Shown here: piece by piece, positions 47,623 to 56,225 of the stretch
Layout of the letters: the number at the start of each line of letters is the position of its first letter
How positions within the stretch are numbered: position 1 is the stretch's first letter
Assembly: GCF_000718135.1 (NCBI RefSeq)
Contig: NZ_JOEM01000014.1
Coordinates: forward strand, 124,001-188,000
Direction: 5' to 3'
DNA length: 64,000 nucleotides
Origin: Streptomyces cyaneofuscatus
GTDB lineage: Bacteria; Actinomycetota; Actinomycetes; Streptomycetales; Streptomycetaceae
Notes under the pieces: generated by a model
Databases searched by the model: none
What the model saw: only the letters and a program-made list of their open reading frames with translations
What the model was told of the DNA's origin: nothing
Program-made: the position numbers and the translations under genes

Positions 47623-47922
47623 TCCACGCTCGGGGCACAGGGGTTCACGGACCAGGTCACGGGGATTCACAGCCAATGCCCGGGTTCCCTTTCGGCCGTC
47701 CCGTCATGACGGGGTCATGACCTGGTCACGGCCCGAGGAAAGGCCGCAAGTGGCGGGTGGATTGTCGGAGCCGTGGTGCACACTCTGCGCAGGCGCTTTC
47801 TTCGGGACGCGCCGCAGGGGCTTGGGGAACGGGTGTGCCCGGCGAGCGGGTGCGCCTGGGGAACAGGTGGCCGGAGACGGGTGGAGCTTCCGGACGCCGC
47901 CGTGACGTGGGGAGGGGATGGC
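47623..47922. other. Spacer with nested inverted repeats before the HEAT-repeat gene
   Basis: ACCAGGTCA (47651-47659) is inverted as TGACCTGGT (47718-47726). Inside it, the palindrome GTCATGAC occurs twice (47703-47710 and 47714-47721), 11 bases apart centre to centre. No gene is seen here. The paired palindromes may be an operator for the HEAT-repeat gene. Confidence 0.5.
47703..47721. repeat. Two GTCATGAC palindromes one helical turn apart
   Basis: Two identical 8-base palindromes are separated by GGG. Their phasing puts both on one face of the helix, as expected for a dimeric regulator that binds cooperatively. Confidence 0.6.
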
Positions 47923-50082
47923 GTGTTCTCGGGGATCGATGAGGTCGACTGGGCTTCGATGGAGCATGCCTACGGGCCCGCCGACGACGTGCCGGTGCTC
48001 CTGAGGGGGCTCGCCTCCGCCGATCCGGCGGAGCGGGAGAGCGCGCTCGACGGGATGTACGGGGCCGTGCACCACCAGGGGGACGTCTACGCCTGCACCC
48101 TCGCGTGCATCCCCTTCCTCTTCGAGCTCGCCGTGGACCCGGACGTGCAGGACCGGGGCAGCGTGGTCGAGCTGCTCACCAGCATCGGCGGCTTCGATCT
48201 GGACGAGGACGACGACGAGATCGACGAGGACGAGATCGAGGGCGCCGCGAACTACGCGATGGCGGCGGCCGCGGTCACCGCGGGGGCGGGGGTCTTCTTC
48301 GAGCTGATCGCCGACGAGGACCCCGGGGTGCGGCTGGCCGCCCCGCTGGCGCTCGCCACCCTGCACCGGCACCCCGTGCGGGTCCTCGATCTGCTGCGGG
48401 AGCGGCTGCCGGCGGAGCCCGACGAGGAGGTGCGGCTCGCCCTCGTGGAGGCGGCCGGGCGGGTCGCCCTGCGCCACCGTCCGCTGGCGGGGCGGGTGGT
48501 CGAGTGGCTGACCCTGCTGGTGGACCGGGAACGCGCGCCGGGGCTGCGGCTCGCCGCCCTCGCCCAGCTGGCGCGCTGCTGCCCCGACGCGCTGCCCCAC
48601 GATGTGGTGCCCGTCGTGTCGGCGCTGCTGCGCGAGCTGCGTACGGCCCCGGGCGGCGCACCGGACGCGGACCCGGACACCGAGCCGGAGGCCGACGCCG
48701 AGGTGGAGCCGGAGCCGGAGACCGACCCGGTCGGCTGTCCGGACCTCTCCCGGGCCGAGCCGGGCGCGGCCCCCACCCTGGTGGGCCAGTTGCGTGCGCT
48801 CTCCGCCCAGGACAGCGCCGGACGCGGCGCCCCCTGGGCCGCCGATCTCCTGCGCACCCTGCACGTCGGCCTCGACGACCGGGTCGGCGACCGTACGGCG
48901 CTCCTCGTCGACCAGCTCCGCAGCCCGGACCGCTGGCAGCGCATCGACGCCGTACGGATGAGCGGCGGGCTGATACGGGCCTGGCGCGGCTCGTACGGGG
49001 AGCTGGTGGCGCTCGTCGGCGATCAGCTCGCCGACCCCGAGCCCCGGCTGGCCGAGGCCGCCTCGCACGTGCTGGAGGAGCTGTTCTCGCTGGCCGCGCC
49101 GACCGCCGACGCGCTGGCGGCCCGGCTGGCGGCCGACCCCGGTGGCTGGGTGAAGGAGTGGGCCAGCGGTCCGCCGGGGCTCGGCTCCACGGTGAAGGCG
49201 CTGTCCCGGCTCGGCGACGCCCGTGCGGTGCCCGCCCTGGCGGCGGCCCTGGAGCTGCCGGAGGTGCCGCACGACGTGGGGTTCGCGGTCGCCCACCTCG
49301 GGCGGGCCGCCTGTCCGCTGGCCGCGGCGCTGCGGCGCAGGCTCGCCGGGGTGGCGCTGGACGAGGGGGCGTACGACCGGGCGAGCCCGCTGCTGGCCGG
49401 GCTGACCGGGCTGCGGGCGGGCGAGGCGACGCCGGAGGTGCTGCGGGTGCTGCGCGGCGCCCCGGAGTACCGGGGCGAGTGGCTGCGTACGGCGGCGCTG
49501 CGGGCGCTCGGCTCGTTCGGGCCCGCGGCCCGGGAGGCGGTGCCCGAGCTGCATGCGATGCTCCGCCGGCCCGGGACGGCCACGGAGGCCGCCGAGGCGC
49601 TCTGGGCGGTCGCCGGGGACCGGGACGCGGTGCTGCCCGTGCTGACCGAGGGGCTCGGGTCGGACCAGGTGCACGACCGGCGGGCCGCCGCGGCGGCGCT
49701 CGGGGCGCTCGGGCCGCAGGCGGCGGTGGTGGCGCCCCGGCTGCGCGGGCTGCTGGCCCACGACGAGCTGTGGCTGCGGGTGGACGCGGCGATCGCGCTC
49801 TGGGAGGTGACCGGGCGGCCGGAGGAGAGCACCGAGGTGCTCCTCACCGCCTGGGAGAAGAACCGCCACGTCCGCGTCCGGGTGGCAGAATGCCTGGCAC
49901 GGATGGGTCCGGTGGGCCCGGCGTCGACGGCGGCACAGGTGCTGCGCGCCGAGCTCTCCTCCGTACGCCGTCATAACGCGCTGGACGGCGGGTACGGCAG
50001 CCATGACACCTACGAGGACGAAAAGCTCCTGGCGCTGTGCCGACAGGCACTCCGGGGGACGGGGAAAGGCAGCACGGCATGA
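47923..50082 (+). CDS. HEAT-repeat scaffold protein
   Basis: GTG 47923, with GGAGGGG six bases upstream, gives 719 residues; the frame could run to 47773 but through unlikely sequence. The protein is a chain of helical HEAT-like repeats (VLLRGLASADPAERESALDGM, LRTAALRALGSFGPAAREA, RRAAAAALGALGPQAAVVAPRL). It has an acidic spacer DEDDDEIDEDEIE near residue 95 and a Pro/Glu/Asp linker near 250. No catalytic motif is seen; it should serve as a protein-binding scaffold in the cytoplasm. The stop overlaps the start of a zinc-ribbon gene (ATGA), so the two are made together. Confidence 0.8.
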   Translation: MFSGIDEVDWASMEHAYGPADDVPVLLRGLASADPAERESALDGMYGAVHHQGDVYACTLACIPFLFELAVDPDVQDRGSVVELLTSIGGFDLDEDDDEIDEDEIEGAANYAMAAAAVTAGAGVFFELIADEDPGVRLAAPLALATLHRHPVRVLDLLRERLPAEPDEEVRLALVEAAGRVALRHRPLAGRVVEWLTLLVDRERAPGLRLAALAQLARCCPDALPHDVVPVVSALLRELRTAPGGAPDADPDTEPEADAEVEPEPETDPVGCPDLSRAEPGAAPTLVGQLRALSAQDSAGRGAPWAADLLRTLHVGLDDRVGDRTALLVDQLRSPDRWQRIDAVRMSGGLIRAWRGSYGELVALVGDQLADPEPRLAEAASHVLEELFSLAAPTADALAARLAADPGGWVKEWASGPPGLGSTVKALSRLGDARAVPALAAALELPEVPHDVGFAVAHLGRAACPLAAALRRRLAGVALDEGAYDRASPLLAGLTGLRAGEATPEVLRVLRGAPEYRGEWLRTAALRALGSFGPAAREAVPELHAMLRRPGTATEAAEALWAVAGDRDAVLPVLTEGLGSDQVHDRRAAAAALGALGPQAAVVAPRLRGLLAHDELWLRVDAAIALWEVTGRPEESTEVLLTAWEKNRHVRVRVAECLARMGPVGPASTAAQVLRAELSSVRRHNALDGGYGSHDTYEDEKLLALCRQALRGTGKGSTA

Positions 50083-50393
50083 TCATTTTCGGTACCAAGG
50101 GCTATCTGTACCAGCTGGCCATCCTGACGATGGTCTGCGGCTGGTGCGGCAATCCGGCGGCGCACACCCTGCGCAAGCGGGTCACGAAGTTCACCCTGTT
50201 CTTCATCCCGCTCTTCCCGTTCTCGACGAAGTACGCGACGCAGTGCACGTTCTGCGGCGGGGAGCAGCAGATATCCAAGGAGCAGGCCGACCAGCTGCTC
50301 GCCCAGCACGCGGCGGGCCCGGACGGCGGCCACGGGCAGCACCCGCAGCAGCCGGGCTTCACGCAGCCGGGGCAGAACCCGTACCAGCGTTGA
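50079..50393 (+). CDS. Small zinc-ribbon protein with hydrophobic core
   Basis: The 104-residue protein starts MIIFGTKGYLYQL and has two Cys pairs, CGWCGN and CTFCGG, 40 residues apart, forming a zinc ribbon. The segment between (FTLFFIPLFPFSTKY) is hydrophobic and aromatic. A Gln/Pro/Gly-rich tail follows. It resembles the zinc_ribbon_15 family common in Streptomyces, of unknown role. It is translationally coupled to the HEAT-repeat gene. Confidence 0.8.
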   Translation: MIIFGTKGYLYQLAILTMVCGWCGNPAAHTLRKRVTKFTLFFIPLFPFSTKYATQCTFCGGEQQISKEQADQLLAQHAAGPDGGHGQHPQQPGFTQPGQNPYQR

Positions 50394-50495
50394 GGCGCCC
50401 GGGCGGCACCAGGCCGCGTAAGGGTACGAAGTGGGCATTGCGCACGGTCACGTCCTAGGGTGTAGGCCCCCTGTCGTCCAGGAGAAGGGCCAGCC

Positions 50496-51281
50496 GTGCG
50501 CCCGGTCCGCGTCCCCGCCGTCGCGTCCGCCGTGGCCGCGCTCGCCCTGGTCTCCGGCTGCGGTGCGGCCGGCGGTCTTGAGAGCGCCGGCGAGGCCCCA
50601 TCGGCGGTGGAGCCGGCCCGCCTGTGGCCGGACCTGCCGCCCGCCTCGGCCGCCCCGTACGACTACGGCGAGGGCGAGACGGCCAGGATCCCCGGGATCA
50701 CGGTGCCCGGCGGCGATGTGCACCGGCTGGACCCGGTCGCGGTGGTGCAGGCCGGGCTGAAGGCGAAGACCGACCGGGACAGCGGGCTGGACGAGCTGCC
50801 CGACGCCACGGTCCGGCAGATCCGCGCCTGCCGGACGGCACCGGACGACTGCCCGGTCCTGGCCCCGTACTACTTCGACCTGACCGGCGACGGCAGGGAC
50901 GAACTGGTGGTCGGCATCCGGATGCCCGGCCGCCAGCTAGCCGTGCGCGCCTACCGGGCCGACGAGGGTGACCGGGGCGACCGGTCCGACCAAGCTGACC
51001 GGGGCGGGCTGACCCGGATCATGTCCACCTCGGACGCCGTGATCAGCGTGGAACTGGCGGGCCGGGACCTGATCCTGCGGGCCCCTTCGGCGATCTCCGG
51101 GTACGAGTACCGCACCGCCTGGTCCTGGGACGACCGGCAGCAGGCGATGCTGGCCACCCGGGACGAGATCCTGCGGGCGCCGGAGCGGCGCAAGGACACC
51201 GGCCGCGACCGGACCCCGAGCCCCTCGGCCTCCGCGACAGACGGCCGTCCGAGCGAGAGCCCTTCGGCGGACGGCCGATGA
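50496..51281 (+). CDS. Lipoprotein upstream of an orphan sensor kinase
   Basis: The 261-residue product has a signal peptide with lipobox LVSGCG (lipidated Cys22). GTG 50496 has GGAG upstream. The mature protein has a folded middle (DPVAVVQAGLKAKTDRDSG, YYFDLTGDGRDELVVGIR, the latter like an FG-GAP calcium-type loop) and a Ser/Pro/Asp-rich tail. Its stop overlaps the kinase start (ATGA). The layout resembles CseA of the Streptomyces CseABC envelope-stress system, but no response regulator is adjacent. It probably tunes the kinase from outside the membrane. Confidence 0.82.
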   Translation: MRPVRVPAVASAVAALALVSGCGAAGGLESAGEAPSAVEPARLWPDLPPASAAPYDYGEGETARIPGITVPGGDVHRLDPVAVVQAGLKAKTDRDSGLDELPDATVRQIRACRTAPDDCPVLAPYYFDLTGDGRDELVVGIRMPGRQLAVRAYRADEGDRGDRSDQADRGGLTRIMSTSDAVISVELAGRDLILRAPSAISGYEYRTAWSWDDRQQAMLATRDEILRAPERRKDTGRDRTPSPSASATDGRPSESPSADGR

Positions 51282-52621
51282 GGCGGCGCCGGTTCCGCCT
51301 CCCCGCCTGGGCCGCGACCCTCACCTGGAAGTCCGCGGTCTTCCTGACCGTCATGTGCTGCACCCTCGCCGCCCTCCTCGGCGTCCTCGTACACACCGCC
51401 GTCACCCGGCAGACGGTCTCCCACGCCCGCGAGAAGGCGCTGGACCGGCTGGAGGTCGTCACCGACGCGTACGAGGCCGGGGAGCCGCTGCCCCGGGGCT
51501 CCGGCATCGACCCGGCGGGCCTGCCCGCCTCGCTGCGCGCCCTGGCCGCGGGCGGCGAGCGCGGCACCATGGTCGCGGAAGGCCCGCACCGGCCGGGCGA
51601 CCCGGACGGGCGCGGCGGCCCCGCGATGTGGGCGGCGGGCCCGGCGGACGGGCGGGCGCTGGCCACCTGGACGGATTACAGCCACAGCGCCAGCACCATC
51701 GCGGGCCTGGACCGGGCGATCATCGGGTCCTCGCTGCTGGCCATCGCCGCCACCCTGGTCGTCGGCCTCATCGCCGTCGGCCGGGTGACCCGCAGGCTGC
51801 ACCAGACGGCCCGGGTGGCCCGCCGGATCAGCGCGGGCGACCTCGACGCCCGGGTCGGCGACCCCCGTACGGCACGTCCCGTGCGCGGCCAGGACGAGGT
51901 GGCGATCGTCTCGGGCGCCCTGGACACCATGGCCTCCAGTCTCCAGCGCAAGCTCCAGACGGAGCAGCGGTTCACCGCCGATGTGGCGCACGAGCTGCGC
52001 ACCCCGCTCACCGGCCTCTCGGCCGCCGCCGAGCTGCTGCCGCCGGGGCGTCCGGCGGAGCTGGTGCGGGACCGGGTGCGGGCGATGCGGTCGCTGACCG
52101 AGGACCTGCTGGAGATCTCGCGCCTGGACGCCCGGACGGAGCAGGTCGACCTGGCCGTGCACGATCTCGCCCCGCTGGTGGAACGGGTGGTGCGGGCCTC
52201 CGGCACGGAGACCGAGGTACGGGTCGTGGATCCGGCGCCGGTGGAGACGGACCGGCGGCGGCTGGAGCGGGTCCTCGGCAATCTGGTGGCCAACGCCCAC
52301 CGGCACGGCGCCGGCCCGGTGGTGCTGGGCGTGGAGGGCGCGGTGGTCTCCGTGCGCGACCATGGCGCGGGCTTTCCGGCGTACCTCCTGGAGGGCGGTC
52401 CGCAGCGGTTCCGCACGGACGGCGCAGGCAAGGGCCACGGACTCGGGCTGACCATCGCGGTGGGCCAGGCCGCGGTGATCGGGGCGCGGCTGGAGTTCCT
52501 GAATCCCCCGGACGGCGGGGCGCTGGCCCGGCTGACGCTGCCGGAGTACGTACTCCTCGGCGACGGGTATTCCACCGGGAACACGGGCGGCGGGGGCGCG
52601 GGGGCCACCGGTTGGGCCTGA
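51278..52621 (+). CDS. HAMP-containing sensor histidine kinase without adjacent regulator
   Basis: The 447-residue kinase has two membrane helices (about 18-40 and 148-168) around a ~105-residue extracytoplasmic sensor loop. A HAMP domain (RVARRISAGDLDARVG), HisKA with the phosphoacceptor His near residue 236 in FTADVAHELRTPLTGL, and a HATPase with N-box NLVANAHRHG and DHGAGFP follow. It is coupled to the lipoprotein gene. No response regulator gene lies nearby, so its partner is encoded elsewhere. Confidence 0.92.
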   Translation: MRRRRFRLPAWAATLTWKSAVFLTVMCCTLAALLGVLVHTAVTRQTVSHAREKALDRLEVVTDAYEAGEPLPRGSGIDPAGLPASLRALAAGGERGTMVAEGPHRPGDPDGRGGPAMWAAGPADGRALATWTDYSHSASTIAGLDRAIIGSSLLAIAATLVVGLIAVGRVTRRLHQTARVARRISAGDLDARVGDPRTARPVRGQDEVAIVSGALDTMASSLQRKLQTEQRFTADVAHELRTPLTGLSAAAELLPPGRPAELVRDRVRAMRSLTEDLLEISRLDARTEQVDLAVHDLAPLVERVVRASGTETEVRVVDPAPVETDRRRLERVLGNLVANAHRHGAGPVVLGVEGAVVSVRDHGAGFPAYLLEGGPQRFRTDGAGKGHGLGLTIAVGQAAVIGARLEFLNPPDGGALARLTLPEYVLLGDGYSTGNTGGGGAGATGWA

Positions 52622-52728
52622 CATCACGCACAGTGCGCGTTGCGGACCCTCCGTGGCCAACTTAGCGTGACGAGGGCGAGATCATCTCGCGCCCCCCACG
52701 GTCCCCCTTCCTTTCCCATGGAGGCAGC

Positions 52729-53214
52729 ATGTCCCCCCTGTCCCGCCCCTCGCGGTTCCGCCGGATCGGTCTCTGCGTCGCCACCGGCGCCCTCGCGGCG
52801 GTCACGGCCGCCGCTCCCGCTCTGGCGGCGGACCCCCACCCCGTCGACCACCGCGGCGAGGCCCACACCTCGGCCCCGGCGTCCGACGAGCTCTCCGCCT
52901 CGGCCCTCCAGCGCGAGTACGAGGCGCAGCAGAAGGAGGCGCAGACGCAGAACCAGGCCAAGCCCCAGGCCCCCAAGAAGACCTACAAGGGCCGGGTCAT
53001 CGCCAAGCCGTACCTGCTGCTGCGCGACAAGCCGACCCGCAGCAGCAAGGTCGTGGGCTCGGTCAAGTACGGGACCGTCGTCAAGATCTTCTGCAAGACC
53101 ACGGGCGACAACGTCGACGGCAACAACCGCTGGTACCTGCTGACCGACGGCACGTGGGCCTGGGGTTCGGCCCGCTACATCGAGAACATCGGCGCCGCGC
53201 CGCGCTTCTGCTGA
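52729..53214 (+). CDS. Secreted SH3-like domain protein
   Basis: The 161-residue protein has a signal peptide (cleavage near AAPALAADP, residue 35). A hydrophilic Gln/Lys-rich spacer (about 55-85, with the coiled-coil-like LQREYEAQQKEAQTQ) and a bacterial SH3 domain (about 88-150: LLLRDKPTRSSKVVGSVKYGT and WYLLTDGTWAWGSARYIE) follow. Such domains bind peptidoglycan. A perfect terminator follows it. ATG 52729 is the first good start. Confidence 0.85.
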   Translation: MSPLSRPSRFRRIGLCVATGALAAVTAAAPALAADPHPVDHRGEAHTSAPASDELSASALQREYEAQQKEAQTQNQAKPQAPKKTYKGRVIAKPYLLLRDKPTRSSKVVGSVKYGTVVKIFCKTTGDNVDGNNRWYLLTDGTWAWGSARYIENIGAAPRFC

Positions 53215-53235
53215 CCGCGCCACGCCGCACACCCC

Positions 53236-53268
53236 GTCCGCCTGGAAGCCACCGGCTTCCAGGCGGAC
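53236..53268. terminator. Terminator after the SH3 protein gene
   Basis: GTCCGCCTGGAAGCC (53236-53250) pairs perfectly with GGCTTCCAGGCGGAC (53254-53268) around the triloop ACC, 22 bases after the stop. No T-run. Confidence 0.88.
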
Positions 53269-53271
53269 GCG

Positions 53272-53289
53272 CTATGACATCTATGACAT
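53272..53289. repeat. Tandem CTATGACAT repeat before the SEDS gene
   Basis: The 9-base unit CTATGACAT occurs twice head to tail (53272-53280 and 53281-53289), about 40 bases before the SEDS start. It may be an activator or sigma factor site. AT-rich DNA follows. Confidence 0.45.
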
Positions 53290-53327
53290 AAGGGAAATAC
53301 GGCACGCCTCTTGCTACGTTGCGGACC

Positions 53328-54767
53328 ATGACCGCAACGACGGCGGACGCTCCCCCGCCCGAGCTCCGCCTGCGCAGACGGCGTGGGGTCGAGCTCTCGC
53401 TCCTCATCGGGGCCGTCCTCATCTCCGTCTACGGTTACGCGGCCGTCGGCCTCGCCCACGACGGGGCCGTGCCCCCCGATGTCGCCGGTTACGGCGCCGG
53501 GCTCGGCATGCTGGCCCTGCTGGCCCATATGGCCGTCCGCTTCCGGGCCCCGTACGCCGATCCGCTGCTGCTGCCGATCGCCGTCCTGCTCAACGGGCTC
53601 GGTCTGGTGCTGATCTACCGGCTCGATCTGGAGACCCCGCGCGACCAGGCCGCGCCCACCCAGCTGATCTGGTCCACGCTCGGGGTGGCGCTCTTCGCCA
53701 CCGTCGTGGTGCTGCTCCGCGACCACCGGGTGCTCGCGCGCTACGCCTATCTCTCGGTGGCCACCGCGCTCGTCCTGATGATCGTGCCGATCTTCTTCCC
53801 GGCGGTGAACGGGGCGAAGATCTGGATCAGGATCGGCGGACTCTCCTTCCAGCCGGGCGAGTTCGCCAAGATCCTGCTCGCGGTCTTCTTCGCCGCCTAT
53901 CTCGCCGCCAACCGCAACGCGCTCGCCTACACCGGCCGCACGTTCTGGAAGCTGCAACTGCCCACCGGCCGGGTGCTCGGCCCCATCGTGGCGATCTGGC
54001 TGCTCAGCGTCGGTGTGCTGGTGCTGGAGCGGGACCTCGGCACCTCACTGCTCTTCTTCGGACTCTTCGTCATCATGCTGTACGTGGCGACCGGCCGGAC
54101 CGGCTGGATCGCGGTCGGGCTGCTGCTCGCCGCCATCGGGGCGTTCGTCGTCGGCTCGTTCGAGCCGCATGTGCACAGCCGGGTGCAGGACTGGCTGGAC
54201 CCGTTCGCCTCGATCGACGCCGGGCGGGGACCCGGCCAGCTCGCCCAGTCGCTGTTCGCGTTCGCGGCGGGCGGCATGCTCGGGACCGGGCTCGGCGCGG
54301 GCCACTCCATCCTCATCGGCTTCGCCGCCAAGTCCGACTTCATCCTGGCGACGGCGGGCGAGGAGCTGGGCCTCAGCGGCCTGACCGCCGTCTTCCTTCT
54401 CTACGCGCTCCTCGTGGCGCGCGGCTACCGGGCCGGGCTGGCACTCCGCGACCCGTTCGGGCGGCTGCTGGCCATCGGTCTCGCCTCGATCCTGGCGCTC
54501 CAGGTGTTCGTGATCGCGGGCGGGGTGATGGGGCTGATCCCGCTGACCGGGATGGCGATGCCGTTCCTGGCGCAGGGCGGCTCGTCCGTCGTCACCAACT
54601 GGATCATCGTGGCGCTGCTGATCCGGCTCAGCGACGTCGCGCGCAGACCGGAGCCCGAGCACGTGGAGACCGGGGTCATCGCCCCGTCCACCGCCCCGTC
54701 CACCGCCCCGTCCATCGACCCGTCCGCCGCCCCGTCCGCCGCCCCGTCCGCCGAGGAGGACCGGTGA
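53328..54767 (+). CDS. SEDS-family glycan polymerase (RodA/FtsW-like)
   Basis: The 479-residue protein polymerises peptidoglycan from lipid II together with its partner PBP. About ten membrane helices are seen. Signature segments are NGAKIWIRIGGLSFQPGEFAKI and LGLSGLTAVFLLYA, with the conserved acidic loop residue in VLVLERDLGTSL. The C-terminal tail is a low-complexity Pro/Ser/Ala repeat (units of ~4 residues, 54682-54750). No ribosome-binding site is seen before ATG 53328. It is coupled by ATGA to the PBP gene. This is not the division-cluster ftsW, so it is likely a second, elongation or sporulation-related pair. Confidence 0.94.
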   Translation: MTATTADAPPPELRLRRRRGVELSLLIGAVLISVYGYAAVGLAHDGAVPPDVAGYGAGLGMLALLAHMAVRFRAPYADPLLLPIAVLLNGLGLVLIYRLDLETPRDQAAPTQLIWSTLGVALFATVVVLLRDHRVLARYAYLSVATALVLMIVPIFFPAVNGAKIWIRIGGLSFQPGEFAKILLAVFFAAYLAANRNALAYTGRTFWKLQLPTGRVLGPIVAIWLLSVGVLVLERDLGTSLLFFGLFVIMLYVATGRTGWIAVGLLLAAIGAFVVGSFEPHVHSRVQDWLDPFASIDAGRGPGQLAQSLFAFAAGGMLGTGLGAGHSILIGFAAKSDFILATAGEELGLSGLTAVFLLYALLVARGYRAGLALRDPFGRLLAIGLASILALQVFVIAGGVMGLIPLTGMAMPFLAQGGSSVVTNWIIVALLIRLSDVARRPEPEHVETGVIAPSTAPSTAPSIDPSAAPSAAPSAEEDR

Positions 54768-56221
54768 TCCGCTACATCCGGCGGGCCGCCGCCCTCTGTC
54801 TGCTGCTGCTCGTGGCGCTGCTGGTCAACGCGGCCCGCGTCCAGCTCTTCGAGGCCGAGGAGCTGGACGCCAACCCGGCCAACCGGCGTACCACCATCGC
54901 CCGTTACGACCAGCCGCGCGGCAACATCCTGGTCGGCGACCGGGCCGTGACGGGCAGCAAGGAGACCGGCGAGCAGCTGAGCTTCGAGCGCACCTATCTG
55001 CACGGCCCGCTGTACGCGCCGGTGACCGGGTACGCCTCGCAGACGTACGGCACCACACTCCTGGAGAACGCCGAGGACGGCGTCCTGTCGGGTACGGACT
55101 CGCTCCTGGCCCCTCTGCCCTTCTGGAACGAGTTCACCCGGGGCCGGCAGCCGGGCGGCAACGTCGTCACGACCATCAAGGAGTCGATGCAGCGCGCCGC
55201 GTACGCCGGACTGAGCGGGCGGCGGGGCGCGGTCGCCGCCCTGGAGCCGTCGACGGGCCGGATCCTGGCGCTGGTCTCGACCCCGTCGTACGACCCCGAG
55301 CGGCTCTCCGGTACCGGTCCGGCGGTCACGGAGGCGTGGACCCGGCTGAACGCGGCCAAGAGCCTGCCGATGCTCAACCGGGCGATCCGGCAGACCTATC
55401 CGCCGGGCTCCACCTTCAAGATCGTGACGGCGGCGGCGGCGCTGGACGCCCGGGTGGTGAAGGACCCGGACGCGGCCACGGACACCCCGTCACCGTACGT
55501 CCTGCCGAACACGAGGACGGTGCTGCCCGACGAGGCGCGCGGCTGCGAGAAGGCATCGCTGGCGGACGCCATCCGGGTCTCCTGCAACACGGTGATGGCC
55601 CATCTGGGGGTGGAGGTCGGGCTGGAGGGGATGGCGGAGACGGCGGGGCACTTCGGCTTCAACGAGAAGGGGCTGCGGATCCCGTCCGGGGTGGCGCGGA
55701 GCAACTTCGACACCGACATGAGCGAGGACCAGCTCGCGCTCTCCTCGATCGGGCAGTTCAACACGACCGCGACGCCGCTCCAGATGGCGATGGTGGCGGC
55801 GGCGGTGGCGAACGGCGGTGACCTGCGGTACCCGTATCTGGTGGACCGGGTGACCGCCGCCGACGGGGACACGGTGCAGCAGCAGGGCTCGCGCTCCCTC
55901 GACCGGGCGATGAGCCCGTCCACGGCGGTGCAGCTCCAGCGGATGATGGTCGACGTGGTGGAGAACGGCACCGGGTCGAACGCGGCGATCGACGGGGTGA
56001 CGGTCGGCGGCAAGACCGGTACCGCCCAGCACGGCGTGGACAACTCCGGCCTGCCGTACGCCTGGTTCATCTCCTGGGCCCAGGCCCCGGACTCCGGCCG
56101 CCCGGCCGTCGCGGTGGCCGTGGTGGTGGAGGACGCGGCGGCGGACCGGGGGGACATCAGCGGGGGCGGCAGCGCGGCTCCGATCGCCCGGGCGGTGATG
56201 GAGGCGGCGCTGGAGGAGTGA
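54764..56221 (+). CDS. Class B penicillin-binding protein (PBP2/FtsI-like transpeptidase)
   Basis: The 485-residue transpeptidase crosslinks peptidoglycan. One N-terminal membrane helix is followed by a pedestal domain and the penicillin-binding domain with all three motifs: S-T-F-K in [10 protein letters not shown] near residue 215, S-C-N in [13 protein letters not shown], and K-T-G-T in [11 protein letters not shown]. Length fits short actinobacterial PbpA-like proteins. It is coupled with the upstream SEDS gene, the usual polymerase/transpeptidase pair. It lacks PASTA domains. Confidence 0.95.
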   Translation: MIRYIRRAAALCLLLLVALLVNAARVQLFEAEELDANPANRRTTIARYDQPRGNILVGDRAVTGSKETGEQLSFERTYLHGPLYAPVTGYASQTYGTTLLENAEDGVLSGTDSLLAPLPFWNEFTRGRQPGGNVVTTIKESMQRAAYAGLSGRRGAVAALEPSTGRILALVSTPSYDPERLSGTGPAVTEAWTRLNAAKSLPMLNRAIRQTYPPGSTFKIVTAAAALDARVVKDPDAATDTPSPYVLPNTRTVLPDEARGCEKASLADAIRVSCNTVMAHLGVEVGLEGMAETAGHFGFNEKGLRIPSGVARSNFDTDMSEDQLALSSIGQFNTTATPLQMAMVAAAVANGGDLRYPYLVDRVTAADGDTVQQQGSRSLDRAMSPSTAVQLQRMMVDVVENGTGSNAAIDGVTVGGKTGTAQHGVDNSGLPYAWFISWAQAPDSGRPAVAVAVVVEDAAADRGDISGGGSAAPIARAVMEAALEE

Positions 56222-56225
56222 GGGC

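Noticed and set aside
47704..50004. 766-residue minus-strand open frame
   Set aside because: It is antisense to the HEAT-repeat gene, and its translation is Arg/Gly/Pro/Gln-rich without motifs.
54682..54750. Tandem 12-base repeats at the end of the SEDS gene as a regulatory repeat
   Set aside because: They encode a simple Pro/Ser/Ala tail in frame and look like low-complexity coding sequence.
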